Assembly (NCBI GenBank): GCA_008015565.1
Contig: SSFV01000019.1
Location: 1 to 38,859, forward strand
DNA from: Nitrosomonas sp.
GTDB lineage: Bacteria > Pseudomonadota > Gammaproteobacteria > Burkholderiales > Nitrosomonadaceae
DNA: 38,859 nt
Direction of reading: 5' to 3'
Part shown: positions 8,277 to 18,195 of the stretch, piece by piece
Numbering within the stretch: the first letter of the stretch is position 1
How the letters are laid out: the number at the start of each line of letters is the position of its first letter
Notes under the pieces: generated by a model
The model's database searches: none
What the model saw: the letters and a program-made list of their open reading frames with translations, nothing else
Told to the model about the DNA's origin: nothing
Program-made: the position numbers and the translations under genes

Positions 8277-8477
8277 ATGAAAACAAGTCAAATTTTTGCA
8301 ATCTCAGCAGTAATAATCAGTGCTACATTTTTTGGTATTTTAACGGTATTCGACTTACCACACTCAGTTACGGATTGGATCATTTCCGATATTATTCTCG
8401 GAGTCATCCTTTATCTGAGCTATCTTGCGATTGTTATGGTGTACGGTCCATCTAGAAAAACCCGTCACCAAAACTAA
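8277..8477 (+). CDS. Small two-helix membrane protein, function unknown
   Basis: A 66-aa hydrophobic protein I do not recognise. Two membrane segments are evident (~residues 5-25 and ~36-56), joined by a short loop with DLPHSVTDW, and a basic C-terminal tail (SRKTRHQN) that should stay in the cytoplasm. A good Shine-Dalgarno sequence (GAAGAGG, about 6 nt upstream of ATG) supports translation. It is preceded by the iteron array and followed by a hairpin, so it appears to be a stand-alone regulated transcript. Size and topology fit a small stress or regulatory membrane protein, or a toxin-like peptide, but nothing in the sequence decides this. Confidence 0.7.
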   Translation: MKTSQIFAISAVIISATFFGILTVFDLPHSVTDWIISDIILGVILYLSYLAIVMVYGPSRKTRHQN

Positions 8478-8494
8478 GCAGCAATCATTTAAAT

Positions 8495-8528
8495 CGGGTT
8501 CGATGTAGTACATAGACCATCGAACCCG
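8495..8528. terminator. Hairpin between convergent genes, possible bidirectional terminator
   Basis: A perfect 11-bp stem (CGGGTTCGATG, 8495-8505, with CATCGAACCCG, 8518-8528) around a 12-nt loop lies between the small membrane protein gene (+) and the MBL-fold gene (-). The T-run is poor in the plus direction; in the minus direction the stem is followed by ATTTAAAT. Confidence 0.5.
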
Positions 8529-8589
8529 CTAACCTAATGAATTGCTTTCCAAAAAATAACACACCAAGAAAACAAATCACTTCAAAGAA

Positions 8590-9558
8590 TTATAGGCTCT
8601 TAAATCGTTCAATTGGATGATCAAGCCAGTAAATAAGACCTAGCGCATTAAGTCTAATATCTGATCGAAGCAAGTCATCAATCTCTTGTTTTGCCATCCG
8701 GCAGCCCTGTTTCATTAGCCGATTTGTCAGCAGTTTGTATAGACCTTCTGAAACGAATACCTGACGATCAGTTTCGATATCTTTTGCTTGCATCGCAATT
8801 TCAACATGTGCGTTGATGAGATCATGCATTGATTCAGCATGATTAATCAAGTGGCCAATGCGGCTGTAGTGAGTGAGGTACGCGTAATCCGGTTTGTAGC
8901 TCATGATGCGGTCTATTGAGGCATGTGCCGCATCGGGATCAAACTGTACCGGTGAAGTCGTAGGAAAAACGAATTCCATGCCATCAACATCAAATTCCCG
9001 GTATGAAACACCAAATGTGTCACCCGTAAAAAATGAGCGGCTCACTTCATCATAAATACAATTATGATGACGTGCATGACCAGGTGTATCGAGAAAAAGT
9101 AATCGGCGCCCATTCAGATCAATTCGGCTTTCGTCATGAGCTTCAATAATCCGCTCAGCATCGATAGGGTTGATTTCGCCGTAAACACGTTTAAATTCCG
9201 CCTCTCCATAAACTCCTATCGCACCGGCAACAAGCCGTGATGGATTTGCCATATGACTTGCACCGCGCGGGTGAACGACTAATTTTGCATTAGGAAAAAG
9301 CCGCATACATTCACTCGCGCCCCCGGCATGATCAAGATGAATATGCGTTAATATGACGTATGCGATGTCTTCTACAGCAAGATTTTTTCGCTTAAGCACG
9401 TCAATCACACCCGGAATTGAAGAAGCTGTTCCGGTATCAATTAAGGCAGCAACACCTTTCTCGACTAGCAAGTGGATGGCTGCGCGTTTGGGACGATGGA
9501 ATTGCGCGTCAATAGCGCTGATGCCATGTTCAAAATCAATTACAAGCGGTGATGACAT
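8590..9558 (-). CDS. MBL-fold metallo-hydrolase
   Basis: A 322-aa metallo-beta-lactamase-fold hydrolase, probably cytoplasmic since no signal peptide is seen. Metal ligands are intact: H72-x-H74-x-D76-H77 in THIHLDHAGG, a later His in DTPGHARHH, Asp in FFTGDTFG, and a likely last His in YLTHYSRIGH. The C-terminal ~90 residues are helical (DLINAHVEIAMQAKD...), giving a glyoxalase II-like layout with an extension. The substrate is unknown. It begins 51 nt after the acs stop on the same strand and may be co-transcribed with acs, so a thioester or acyl substrate is conceivable, but that is inference from position only. Confidence 0.85.
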   Translation of the reverse strand: MSSPLVIDFEHGISAIDAQFHRPKRAAIHLLVEKGVAALIDTGTASSIPGVIDVLKRKNLAVEDIAYVILTHIHLDHAGGASECMRLFPNAKLVVHPRGASHMANPSRLVAGAIGVYGEAEFKRVYGEINPIDAERIIEAHDESRIDLNGRRLLFLDTPGHARHHNCIYDEVSRSFFTGDTFGVSYREFDVDGMEFVFPTTSPVQFDPDAAHASIDRIMSYKPDYAYLTHYSRIGHLINHAESMHDLINAHVEIAMQAKDIETDRQVFVSEGLYKLLTNRLMKQGCRMAKQEIDDLLRSDIRLNALGLIYWLDHPIERFKSL

Positions 9559-9609
9559 ATATGAAAATAAGCCAGAAGTGTTTATAAATAAGCGATAGGG
9601 AATGTGGCA

Positions 9610-11580
9610 TTATTGCGCCGGGCGTTTTAATTGTTCAAGAATTGCTGGATTTTCAAGTGTTGAAATGTCCTGGGTTATTTCCTCACCCTTAGCAAGTGCC
9701 CGAAGTAAACGGCGCATAATTTTACCAGATCGAGTTTTAGGTAAATTTTCCCCAAATCGAATTTCTTCAGGTTTAGCAATCGGACCAATTTCTTTAGCCA
9801 CCCATTCTCGTAATACATCAGTAATTTCAGCAACCGCTTTTTCATGGGGATATTGGCCTTTTAGTACCACGAACGCAACAACAGCTTCACCTTTAATTTC
9901 GTGCGGCTTACCGACAACGGCTGCTTCGGCAACAAGCGGATGAGCGACTAACGCAGATTCAATTTCCATCGTTCCCAATCGATGCCCGGACACATTCAGA
10001 ACATCATCAATGCGTCCCATGATCCAGAAATATCCATCATGATCGCGATACGCGGAATCGCCCGCAAGGTAATATTTTCCATGACCCATTTCTTCTGGAA
10101 AATAAGCTTTCTTGAATCGTTCCGTATCACCCCAAAGTGTGCGAATTTGAGAAGGAAATGGCTTTTTGATGACCAAGAAGCCACCCTTGCCATTTTCCAC
10201 GTCGTGGCCGGCCTCATCGACAATCGATGCAAAAATTCCAGGTAGCGGAAAAGTGCATGAACCTGGTTTGAGCCCTACAGCACCGGGCATCGGAGCGATC
10301 ATATGGCAACCCGTTTCCGTTTGCCACCACGTATCGACTATAGGACAACGCGATTGACCAATCTTTTCGTAATACCACATCCAAGCTTCGGGATTTATGG
10401 GCTCTCCCACTGAACCCAATAACCGCAAAGATGACAAATCATATTGAGCAGGCAAATCCCCTCCTAACTTAATTAACGAGCGAATCGCTGTAGGCGCGGT
10501 ATAAAAGGTCGTGACACGATGTTTTTGAATAATTTCCCAGAATCGCCCGGCATGCGGGTAAGTAGGAATCCCCTCAAAAATCACTTGAGTAGCACCCATT
10601 GCAAGCGGTCCATAACACACATAACTATGTCCGGTAATCCAGCCTACGTCTGCCGTACACCAAAAAATATCTGAAGGCTGATAATCAAAAATCCACTGCA
10701 TACTCACTTTGGTTCCAAGCAGATAACCAGCACTTGAATGTTGAACACCTTTTGGTTTTCCCGTAGAGCCGGAAGTATAAAGTGTAAATAACGGATGCTC
10801 GGCATTAACCCATTCTGGCTCGCACTGTGTGCTCACGTCATGCGTAATTTCATGCCACCAAACATCACGTGGCGCTTCAAAAGCGACTTGCGCACCAGTT
10901 CTTTTATATACCACTACGCGCTTTACCGATTCAGTATCGGCCATATTCATGGCCACATCAACAGTCGCTTTAAGCGCATTATGTTTACCTCCGCGTACTT
11001 GTTCATCCGCTGTAATAATTGCTACAGCCTTTGCATCGACGATTCGCTCGTGTAAGCTTTTAGCAGAAAATCCCCCGAATACCACGGAATGAATCGCGCC
11101 GATACGTGCACAAGCTTGCATAGCAACTACTGCTTCAATACGCATCGGCATATAGATGATAACGCGATCACCTTTTTTTATATTTTGTAACTTCAGAGCA
11201 TTGGCGAACTGGCAAACGCGATGATAGAGTTCACGATAGCTGCAACGCATGACTTCCCCATCATCAGATTCAAAAATAATGGCAATTTTGTCACCCTGTG
11301 CTGGCAAATGCCGATCAAGGCAATTATAAGAAACATTCAATTCACCATCGACAAACCATTTGTAAAATGGCGGTGTACGGTCATCTAAAATCTGTGTAAA
11401 AGGTTTATGCCATAGAATCTGCTCATTCGCCCGTTGTGCCCAGAAACTTTGAAAATCCTGCTCTGCTTCTGTGCATAGCGCGCGATAACTTTCGATATTG
11501 GGTATGTTTGCTTTTTTGGAAAACTCATTAGAGGGCAAAAAAACTCGAGTTTCGTTTAAAATAGACTCAATAATTGACAT
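9610..11580 (-). CDS. acs: Acetyl-CoA synthetase (AMP-forming)
   Basis: Activates acetate to acetyl-CoA via acetyl-AMP in the cytoplasm. The length, 656 aa, is standard for the family. The adenylation signature [14 protein letters not shown] lies at ~267-279, followed by the WWQTETG block. The C-terminal lid contains [10 protein letters not shown] with K620, the lysine controlled by reversible acetylation in related enzymes. The start is supported by GGAG about 7 nt upstream. A candidate promoter lies just ahead, divergent from the rimP operon. No acetate permease, protein acetyltransferase or deacetylase gene is next to it. With aceE and aceF, this window carries two routes to acetyl-CoA. 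Confidence 0.97.
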   Translation of the reverse strand: MSIIESILNETRVFLPSNEFSKKANIPNIESYRALCTEAEQDFQSFWAQRANEQILWHKPFTQILDDRTPPFYKWFVDGELNVSYNCLDRHLPAQGDKIAIIFESDDGEVMRCSYRELYHRVCQFANALKLQNIKKGDRVIIYMPMRIEAVVAMQACARIGAIHSVVFGGFSAKSLHERIVDAKAVAIITADEQVRGGKHNALKATVDVAMNMADTESVKRVVVYKRTGAQVAFEAPRDVWWHEITHDVSTQCEPEWVNAEHPLFTLYTSGSTGKPKGVQHSSAGYLLGTKVSMQWIFDYQPSDIFWCTADVGWITGHSYVCYGPLAMGATQVIFEGIPTYPHAGRFWEIIQKHRVTTFYTAPTAIRSLIKLGGDLPAQYDLSSLRLLGSVGEPINPEAWMWYYEKIGQSRCPIVDTWWQTETGCHMIAPMPGAVGLKPGSCTFPLPGIFASIVDEAGHDVENGKGGFLVIKKPFPSQIRTLWGDTERFKKAYFPEEMGHGKYYLAGDSAYRDHDGYFWIMGRIDDVLNVSGHRLGTMEIESALVAHPLVAEAAVVGKPHEIKGEAVVAFVVLKGQYPHEKAVAEITDVLREWVAKEIGPIAKPEEIRFGENLPKTRSGKIMRRLLRALAKGEEITQDISTLENPAILEQLKRPAQ

Positions 11581-11619
11581 GTATTTTCTCCATACAACTT
11601 TCTTCTGATGATAAATGAA

Positions 11620-11647
11620 TTTATAAAGATTGTATCACCGCACTCAA
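11620..11647 (-). promoter_or_regulatory. Candidate sigma-70 promoter of acs
   Basis: On the minus strand, TTGAGT (11647-11642) and TATAAA (11625-11620) are separated by 16 bp, about 40 bp upstream of the acs start codon. Matches are 4 of 6 and 5 of 6. Confidence 0.4.
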
Positions 11648-11740
11648 GGTAGGCCTTAGCTTAAAAAGATAAGTCAAGGAAGCATAACTATAAACAGGCT
11701 TGTCAAGGTTACTAAAATATTGCTTTAACTAAGTTTGTGT

Positions 11741-11768
11741 TTCATATTTTATTATTTTTTGCTAAAAT
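11741..11768 (+). promoter_or_regulatory. Candidate promoter of the rimP-nusA-infB operon
   Basis: TTCATA (11741-11746), a 16-bp gap, then TAAAAT (11763-11768) preceded by TGC, giving an extended -10 (TGnTAAAAT). It would start transcription around 11775, just ahead of the leader hairpin. Confidence 0.45.
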
Positions 11769-11781
11769 CTAGACTTGATGG

Positions 11782-11805
11782 GATGGGCTCTTGAGCCCAT
11801 TTTTT
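11782..11805 (+). terminator. Intrinsic terminator/attenuator in the rimP leader
   Basis: ATGGGCT (11783-11789), loop CTTG, AGCCCAT (11794-11800), then an unbroken T-run to 11805. It sits 16 bp before the rimP start codon and directly downstream of the candidate promoter, so early transcripts could stop here. NusA, encoded in this operon, acts at such hairpins, making autoregulation by attenuation plausible. Confidence 0.7.
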
Positions 11806-11820
11806 ATTTGTGATGGGGCT

Positions 11821-12249
11821 ATGACACTGGAAGAGTTATTGGAATCAACTCTCGAAGGGATGGGTTATGAGTTGGTTGGCATCGAACAATTTGCGCATAA
11901 CAAATTACTGAGAATTTTTGTTGATAAACAAGGTGGAATCAATATTGATGATTGTGTAACCATCAGCAACCACTTGAGTAGACTGCTAACTGTAGAAAAT
12001 ATCGACTATGGCCGGTTAGAAGTTTCTTCTCCAGGACTTGACAGGCTTCTACGAAAAGAAAATGATTTTCTCCGTTTTATAGGAGAGACAATCAAATTGA
12101 AACTGCGTATTCCTCAAGGAGGACAAAGAAATTTTGTTGGTATTCTGCGAGAATTAAACAATGGCACAATAAAACTTGAAGTCGATGGAAAATTGTTAAA
12201 CCTTGAATTAAGTAATCTTGAAAAAGCTCGCTTGGTTCCAAAATTGTAG
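11821..12249 (+). CDS. rimP: Ribosome maturation factor RimP
   Basis: A 142-aa factor for 30S ribosomal subunit maturation. Family features are clear: N-terminal [20 protein letters not shown], the central [21 protein letters not shown] and [21 protein letters not shown] longer frame can be read from a TTG at 11791, but that TTG lies inside the leader terminator and the extra residues do not resemble RimP. ATG 11821 gives the normal N-terminus and is preceded by a weak GGGG. It is the first gene of the rimP-nusA-infB-rbfA-truB operon, 23 nt before nusA. Confidence 0.95.
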   Translation: MTLEELLESTLEGMGYELVGIEQFAHNKLLRIFVDKQGGINIDDCVTISNHLSRLLTVENIDYGRLEVSSPGLDRLLRKENDFLRFIGETIKLKLRIPQGGQRNFVGILRELNNGTIKLEVDGKLLNLELSNLEKARLVPKL

Positions 12250-12272
12250 AAATAAAAATTGGCCGGAGGACT

Positions 12273-13745
12273 ATGAGCCGCGAAATTTTACTGTTGGTTG
12301 ATGCATTATCACGTGAAAAAGCTGTGGAAAAAGAAATTATATTCACAGCCCTAGAACTTGCATTGGCATCTGCCACAAAAAAACGATTTCAAGAAGATAT
12401 TGAAGCGCGTGTTTCCATCGATAGGGTCACAGGAGATTATCAATCTTTTCGTCGTTGGCTGGTAGTGGAAGATAATGCTGTAGAGCATCCTGCTCGTGAG
12501 ATTGCTTTAAGTGCCGCAAAACAAATCAATAATGACATTCAACTTGGTGATTATAATGAAGAATCATTAGAACCAATCGAATTCGGCCGTATAGGTGCAC
12601 AAGCAGCAAAGCAAGTAATTTTTCAGAAAATACGCGATGCCGAACGTGAACAAACACTGAATGATTTTCTTGAAAGGGGAGATTATTTAATCACGGGTAC
12701 CATAAAACGCATGGAACGTGGCAATGCAATTATCGAATCTGGTAAAATTGAAGCCGAATTACCCCGCGATCAAATGATACCGAAAGAGAATTTGCGAGTC
12801 GGTGATCGAGTGCGTGCGTATTTATATAAAGTCGATCGCAATGCAAGAGGCCCGCAGTTAAAACTTTCACGCATTTCCCCCGAATTTTTAATAAAACTTT
12901 TTGAACTAGAAGTACCGGAAATAGAAGAAGGCTTGCTAGAAATCAAGGTAGCGACAAGAGATCCAGGCTCCCGCGCTAAAATCGCAGTTAAATCGAATGA
13001 TCAACGCATTGATCCAATCGGTACTTGCGTTGGTATGCGAGGGTCGAGAGTACAGGCTGTTATCAGCGAATTGGCCGGAGAGCGCGTTGATATTGTATTA
13101 TGGTCAGACGACCCGGCTACTTTCATAATTAATGCTTTATCACCTGCTGAAATTAGCAGTATCATGGTCGATGAAGAAAAGCATAGTATGGATATTGTGG
13201 TTGATAATGAAAATTTGGCACAAGCAATCGGCCGGAGCGGACAGAATGTAAGGCTTGCCTCAGAATTGACTGGCTGGGAATTAAATATTATGACTGTAGA
13301 AGAATCCCAAGCTAGGCACGAGAAAGAATCGACGCAGCTATGTCAGCTATTTATGCAAAAACTGGATGTCGATAAAGAAATCGCTGAAATACTTGTTCAA
13401 GAAGGGTTTACCACATTAGAAGAAGTAGCGTATGTGCCGTTGAGTGAAATGTTGGAAATTGAGTCACTTGGCGCTGAAATTGTTGAGGAAATTCGTAATC
13501 GAGCGCGCAATGTCCTACTAACCGATGCTATAGCGAATGAAGAAAAAGTGGAGCATGTAGCCGAAGATCTGCTTGCACTAGAAGGCATGGATATTAATAT
13601 TGTCCGCCAGCTGGCAGCTAAAGGCATCAATACTCAAGCTGACCTTGCAGATCTGGCTGCAGATGATTTGGTCGAGATAACAGGTATTGACATTGAACGT
13701 GCAAACCAATTAATCATGAAAGCCCGTGAACCATGGTTTACATAA
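12273..13745 (+). CDS. nusA: Transcription termination/antitermination factor NusA
   Basis: A 490-aa RNA-polymerase-associated factor that controls pausing, termination and antitermination. Domains in order: N-terminal RNAP-binding region (~1-130), S1 domain (~135-200, [14 protein letters not shown]), two KH domains (~200-345, with [18 protein letters not shown] and [18 protein letters not shown]), and two C-terminal acidic helical repeats (~360-490, the second [20 protein letters not shown]). The two repeats are typical of Proteobacteria. The start is supported by GGAGGA 4 nt upstream. It lies between rimP and infB, the conserved order. Confidence 0.97.
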   Translation: MSREILLLVDALSREKAVEKEIIFTALELALASATKKRFQEDIEARVSIDRVTGDYQSFRRWLVVEDNAVEHPAREIALSAAKQINNDIQLGDYNEESLEPIEFGRIGAQAAKQVIFQKIRDAEREQTLNDFLERGDYLITGTIKRMERGNAIIESGKIEAELPRDQMIPKENLRVGDRVRAYLYKVDRNARGPQLKLSRISPEFLIKLFELEVPEIEEGLLEIKVATRDPGSRAKIAVKSNDQRIDPIGTCVGMRGSRVQAVISELAGERVDIVLWSDDPATFIINALSPAEISSIMVDEEKHSMDIVVDNENLAQAIGRSGQNVRLASELTGWELNIMTVEESQARHEKESTQLCQLFMQKLDVDKEIAEILVQEGFTTLEEVAYVPLSEMLEIESLGAEIVEEIRNRARNVLLTDAIANEEKVEHVAEDLLALEGMDINIVRQLAAKGINTQADLADLAADDLVEITGIDIERANQLIMKAREPWFT

Positions 13746-13836
13746 TTAATATTAATTAGTTAATAATGCCTCATTAAAGAGAGAATGCTTTTTTTGAAGA
13801 ATCTGCCTGAAGTTTTTGATTGTTGAAAGGTTATAA

Positions 13837-16449
13837 ATGGCTCAAACGAGTGTAAAACAATTTGCTAATGAACTGGGGCTGCTGCCAACAGTTTTATTGG
13901 AACAACTTAATGCTGCAGGTGTAAGAAAATTGTTGGTAGAAGACAATCTGACAGAACAGGATAAAACTCAATTACTTGATTATCTTAGAAAAACTCATGG
14001 ATCCACAGAATCTAAAACGAAGGTTACGCTTACACGTCGCCAAACTTCAGAGATTCGGCAATCGGATAGTGCAGGACGAGCACGAACTATCCAAGTTGAA
14101 GTTAGAAAAAAACGCATTTTGACAAAACCGATTACTGGAGAATTAGATACTTCCGTTCCAACCGCAGATCAATCTATTCAGAAAACAAATCCGCAAGCAG
14201 CTAAAGAATCCGTGATTGATGCGGAACAATTGGCATTACGCAATGAAGAAGCGAGAAAACAAGCAGAACTCATTGCTCGACAAACTGAGGAAGTCAGGCA
14301 AAAGCGGGCTCGTAAAAAGTCCGAGGATGCCGACAATACAAAGAATATTGCGCAATCTGAAGCAAGTGTTGCAGAATCCAAGGATTTAATCACACCAACT
14401 TCACCGGTCGCTGTTGAATCCGAACAACTGATTGAAACCCAACCACAACAAGTTTCGACCGAAGGTACATTACATAAAACTACTGAAAAATCTGAAGACA
14501 AGCCCGATAAAAAGAAAAAGCAACAAGCTAAGCAGCAAGGCGCATGGCAAGAAGAAAGTACCAAGAAACGCAGCGTTAAAACGCGCGGTGATTTCTCCTC
14601 TATGCAAGGATGGCGCACACGTAGAGAAAAACATAGCAAACCAGCCCATCCGGAAGAACAGAATGTTCATGGATTTTCTGCACCGACAGAGCCTATTGTG
14701 CGTGAGATTGTGGTACCAGAAACTATCTCTGTAAGCGCATTAGCTCAGAAAATGTCCGTTAAAGCTGCCGATGTCATTAAAGTACTCATGAAAATGGGTA
14801 GTATGGTTACCATAAACCAAATGCTTGACCAAGATACAGCTATGATCGTCGTGGAGGAAATGGGACATATCGCAAAATATGCCGAAATTGACAATCCTGA
14901 GAGTCTGCTGCTAGATAGTGATGCACTGGTTGCTCAAGCTGTATTAGAACCACGCGCACCAGTTGTAACAGTTATGGGTCACGTCGATCATGGTAAAACT
15001 TCACTACTGGATTACATTCGCCGCACCCGAGTAGCAGGGGGTGAAGCAGGCGGTATCACACAGCATATTGGAGCGTATCACGTTGAAACCGAACATGGTA
15101 TGGTAACTTTTCTGGATACCCCTGGTCACGAAGCCTTTACTGCAATGCGGGCCCGAGGTACAAAAATCACTGACATTGTTATTCTCGTCGTTGCAGCTGA
15201 CGATGGCGTTATGCCCCAAACCATCGAAGCAATTCATCATGCAAAAGCGGCAAAAATTCCCATTATTGTCGCTGTCAATAAGATTGATAAGCCAGAAGCC
15301 AATCCTGAACGGATCAGACATGAATTAGTTGCTCATGAAGTAGTACCTGAAGCCTGGGGAGGCGACACCATGTTTGTAGAAGTATCCGCCAAGACTGGGC
15401 AAGGTATCGACACCTTACTGGAAAGCATACTATTACAAGCGGAAGTGCTGGAATTAAAAGCACCGGCAAACACACCAGCGAAAGGTGTTGTGATAGAGTC
15501 GCGCCTAGATAAAGGTCGCGGACCTGTTGCCACAATTCTGGTGCAATCGGGAATTTTAAATCGCGGAGATGTCTTATTAGCTGGCGCAGTTTATGGCAAG
15601 GTACGCGCCATGAATGATGAAAATGGCAAAGCTATTAAACAAGCAAGCACATCAATTCCGGTTGAAATTCAGGGTCTTTCGGAAGTACCTGAGGCTGGTG
15701 AAATTGTTTTTGTATTAAATGATGAACGTAAAGCTCGTGAAATTGCTTTATTCCGGCAAGGTAAATACCGCGATGTAAAACTTGCCAAACAGCAAGCTGC
15801 AAAATTGGAAAATGTTTTTGATCAACAAGAAGATATTAAAGTACTTTCATTAATTATCAAGGCTGATGTCCAGGGATCTTGCGAAGCACTGGCTTATGCA
15901 TTGCAAAAACTATCAACTGACGAAGTGAAAGTAAACATTATTCACAGTGGCGTTGGTGCTATTATTGAATCAGACATCAATCTGTCATTGGCTTCTAAAG
16001 CTGTAGTGATTGGTTTCAATGTCCGTGCAGATGCCGGTGCACGCAAACTAATCGCTTCAACCGGAGTTGATGTACGTTATTACAATATCATTTATGAAGC
16101 TGTAGACGAAGTGAAAGCTGCTCTATCCGGCATGATGGCACCGGAGCGAAAAGAACATATCGTAGGACTGATTGATATTCGTGAAATTTACCGTATTCCA
16201 AAAGTAGGTACGGTAGCAGGGTGTTATGTTTTGGATGGCATTGTGAAAAGAAATTCACAAGTTCGAGTTTTACGGGATGGACTAGTCATTCATAGCTGTG
16301 AGTTGGATTCACTGAAGCGTTTCAAAGATGACGTTAAGGAAGTAAGAGAAGGATTTGAGTGCGGCCTTTCACTGAAAGGCTTTAATGATATTCAAATCGG
16401 CGATCAACTGGAAGTATATGAGGTCGTTGAAACAGCGAGAACCTTATAG
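13837..16449 (+). CDS. infB: Translation initiation factor IF-2
   Basis: An 870-aa GTPase that delivers initiator tRNA to the 30S subunit. An N-terminal IF2_N domain ([15 protein letters not shown]...) is followed by a long low-complexity charged linker (~100-280, rich in Gln, Glu, Lys and Ala) and a second IF2_N domain (~285-340). The G domain has G1 GHVDHGKT at 381-388, the DTPGHEAF block and NKIDKPEAN. Domain II and the C-terminal tRNA-binding domain complete the protein. GAAAGG lies 7 nt upstream of the start. Shorter IF2 isoforms from internal starts are known in enterobacteria; no clear internal site was identified here. Confidence 0.97.
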   Translation: MAQTSVKQFANELGLLPTVLLEQLNAAGVRKLLVEDNLTEQDKTQLLDYLRKTHGSTESKTKVTLTRRQTSEIRQSDSAGRARTIQVEVRKKRILTKPITGELDTSVPTADQSIQKTNPQAAKESVIDAEQLALRNEEARKQAELIARQTEEVRQKRARKKSEDADNTKNIAQSEASVAESKDLITPTSPVAVESEQLIETQPQQVSTEGTLHKTTEKSEDKPDKKKKQQAKQQGAWQEESTKKRSVKTRGDFSSMQGWRTRREKHSKPAHPEEQNVHGFSAPTEPIVREIVVPETISVSALAQKMSVKAADVIKVLMKMGSMVTINQMLDQDTAMIVVEEMGHIAKYAEIDNPESLLLDSDALVAQAVLEPRAPVVTVMGHVDHGKTSLLDYIRRTRVAGGEAGGITQHIGAYHVETEHGMVTFLDTPGHEAFTAMRARGTKITDIVILVVAADDGVMPQTIEAIHHAKAAKIPIIVAVNKIDKPEANPERIRHELVAHEVVPEAWGGDTMFVEVSAKTGQGIDTLLESILLQAEVLELKAPANTPAKGVVIESRLDKGRGPVATILVQSGILNRGDVLLAGAVYGKVRAMNDENGKAIKQASTSIPVEIQGLSEVPEAGEIVFVLNDERKAREIALFRQGKYRDVKLAKQQAAKLENVFDQQEDIKVLSLIIKADVQGSCEALAYALQKLSTDEVKVNIIHSGVGAIIESDINLSLASKAVVIGFNVRADAGARKLIASTGVDVRYYNIIYEAVDEVKAALSGMMAPERKEHIVGLIDIREIYRIPKVGTVAGCYVLDGIVKRNSQVRVLRDGLVIHSCELDSLKRFKDDVKEVREGFECGLSLKGFNDIQIGDQLEVYEVVETARTL

Positions 16450-16474
16450 CATTACCTTTAGTCAGCACTTTTTT

Positions 16475-16858
16475 ATGCCCAAAGATTACTCACGCACATT
16501 GCGCGTCGCCGATCAGATTCAACGTGAATTAGCCGATCTGCTACAAAACGAAATCAAAGATCCTCGAATTGGTCACATTACGATTACGGCCGTAGAAGTT
16601 ACACGTGATTATAGTCACGCGAAAGTGTTCTACACTTCATTAGCCGGTAAAGAAGAGAATTTCTTAGTAGAACATGGACTTGAGCATGCAAAAGGTTTTT
16701 TGCGTTCGAATTTGTCGCATCGCTTAAAGCTACGGATTATCCCAGAATTGCATTTTTTTTACGATGAATCCATTGAACGCGGTGTTCGCTTATCGAAATT
16801 AATTGACCAAGCGATTGCTCTGGACAAAAACATGCATCCCATTGATTTAAAGGATTGA
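16475..16858 (+). CDS. rbfA: 30S ribosome-binding factor RbfA
   Basis: A 127-aa cold-shock-type factor that matures the 16S rRNA 5' region. The KH-like core is visible: RTLRVADQIQRELADLLQ, EIKDPRIGHITITAVEVTRD, YSHAKVFYTSL and the C-terminal ELHFFYDESIERGVRLSKLID. The frame is open back to 16385 inside infB, but those residues are infB shadow; ATG 16475 gives the family start (MPKDYSRTLRVADQI). There is no good Shine-Dalgarno sequence, so translation may be coupled to infB, whose stop is 25 nt upstream. Confidence 0.92.
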   Translation: MPKDYSRTLRVADQIQRELADLLQNEIKDPRIGHITITAVEVTRDYSHAKVFYTSLAGKEENFLVEHGLEHAKGFLRSNLSHRLKLRIIPELHFFYDESIERGVRLSKLIDQAIALDKNMHPIDLKD

Positions 16859-16965
16859 GGCAGGCATACGCTTATCTCGCGCATACTATTCAGCTATTAA
16901 TCAAACGAAATATCAGCGGCATTTTATTATAGGATAAACCTTATGGAATTTCATCCAATAAAGCG

Positions 16966-17814
16966 GTGCAAATTATCAAACGAATCTTCTCCGCTGCCAA
17001 GTGTGGACATACCGGCACGTTGGATCCAATGGCAACTGGGCTGTTACCGCTTTGCTTGGGAGAGGCCACCAAATTTTCATCGATCCTTTTAGGTGCTGAT
17101 AAAGCTTATGAAGCCACATTAAAACTTGGCTTTCTGAGCACTACCGGGGACGCGGAAGGCGACATCGTACAAGTCAAAACAACTACTATTCCTCCCGGTT
17201 TATTGCAATGTGAACGAGTGCTAAGTCGCTTTATTGGCAGAATCCGGCAAATACCGCCGATGTATAGCGCGTTGAAGCATAATGGCAAGCCGTTATACGC
17301 ATACGCAAGGAAAGGCGAAACAATCGAGCGGCCTCCGCGAGAAGTTCATATTTACGATATAACGATCAAGTCACTTAAAGAAAATGAATTGTGCTTATGT
17401 ATCCACTGCAGCACGGGCACTTATATCCGCACGTTAGCAGAAGATATCGGTAAAGCTTTAGGGTGCGGAGGTGCGTATCTGACACAATTAAGGCGCACTG
17501 CTATCGATTATTTTGACTTAACGCAAACGTACACGCTAACGGCATTGGAAGAGATGACCGCAATTGATCGCGATAAGTATCTTCTACCTACCGATCACTT
17601 ATTAAAGAAATTTCCAGCAGTTATCCTGGATGAGTTAGCAGCATCACATATTATGCAAGGACGCACGGTTGCCAATCAAACATTGAATACTGATAATAAA
17701 CCTACCAATAATCTTGTGCGTCTATATGATTCTCAGGAGCAATTCTTGGGACTAGGCGAGATAACCAGCGATCGTAAAATTGTGTCAAAGCGCCTACTAG
17801 CGAATTCTCAATAG
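16966..17814 (+). CDS. truB: tRNA pseudouridine(55) synthase, apparently disrupted at the N-terminus
   Basis: Makes pseudouridine 55 in the tRNA T-loop. The open frame from GTG 16966 gives 282 aa, including the catalytic block GHTGTLDPMATG (Asp about residue 20), the LGEATKFS motif, the FIGRIRQIPPMYSALKHNGK region and the C-terminal LRRTAIDYF block. Homology clearly extends upstream: 16933-16965 encodes DKPYGISSNKA and 16903-16929 encodes KRNISGILL, but these are split by an in-frame TAG at 16930 where the family has leucine. No ATG occurs between the rbfA stop and this TAG; only a TTG at 16855, overlapping the rbfA stop, could start the longer frame. The gene is a nonsense mutant, a sequence error, or makes a shortened protein from GTG lacking the conserved KPxG motif. 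Confidence 0.85.
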   Translation: MQIIKRIFSAAKCGHTGTLDPMATGLLPLCLGEATKFSSILLGADKAYEATLKLGFLSTTGDAEGDIVQVKTTTIPPGLLQCERVLSRFIGRIRQIPPMYSALKHNGKPLYAYARKGETIERPPREVHIYDITIKSLKENELCLCIHCSTGTYIRTLAEDIGKALGCGGAYLTQLRRTAIDYFDLTQTYTLTALEEMTAIDRDKYLLPTDHLLKKFPAVILDELAASHIMQGRTVANQTLNTDNKPTNNLVRLYDSQEQFLGLGEITSDRKIVSKRLLANSQ

Positions 17815-17815
17815 C

Positions 17816-18160
17816 TTAGCGCGCCCGGAACATAAAATACACCGCGCCCATCATACACAAAGCAGCCCACAAATAATCCAACTTCAGCGGCTCTTTTAAA
17901 TAGAATAATGCAAAGGGTACAAATACAGTAAGTGTGATAATTTCTTGCAAGATCTTAAGTTGTGCCACTGTGAGCACCGTATAGCCAATGCGATTGGCAG
18001 GAACTTGCAACATATATTCAAAAAAAGCAATTCCCCAACTAATTAAAGCAGCAATAATCAAAGGCTTATGATTCAAATCTTTCAAGTGCGCATACCAAGC
18101 AAACGTCATGAATATATTGCTCATGGTCAGTAATAAAATAGTTTGCCAAATTTCTCGCAT
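17816..18160 (-). CDS. DUF486/DMT-family small membrane protein
   Basis: A 114-aa integral membrane protein with about four hydrophobic helices (~5-22, 32-50, 62-82, 94-110). Blocks such as TFAWYAHLK, WGIAFFEYMLQVPANRIGY and LKILQEIITLTVFVPFA are characteristic of the DUF486 group in the drug/metabolite transporter superfamily. Transport activity has not been shown for this group. Its stop lies one base from the truB stop on the other strand, so the two transcripts must overlap. It is 35 nt downstream of ubiD and may be the last gene of the ubi operon. Confidence 0.82.
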   Translation of the reverse strand: MREIWQTILLLTMSNIFMTFAWYAHLKDLNHKPLIIAALISWGIAFFEYMLQVPANRIGYTVLTVAQLKILQEIITLTVFVPFALFYLKEPLKLDYLWAALCMMGAVYFMFRAR

Positions 18161-18195
18161 ATTAATAGTACTGCGCTATGCGCAATATTTTAAAA

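Noticed and set aside
11791-11820. TTG start for a longer RimP
   Set aside because: The TTG lies in the loop and arm of the leader terminator and the added residues do not match RimP.
14178-14639. 153-aa minus-strand frame opposite infB
   Set aside because: It is antisense to the repetitive charged linker of IF-2, with Cys/Ser-rich shadow composition and no ribosome binding site.
16385-16474. Upstream extension of rbfA inside infB
   Set aside because: The RbfA family begins at the ATG 16475; the earlier part is an alternative frame of the infB end.
16930-16932. TAG in truB read as recoding (pyrrolysine or suppression)
   Set aside because: No recoding signal is visible, and the family has leucine here, one base change away; mutation or sequence error is simpler.
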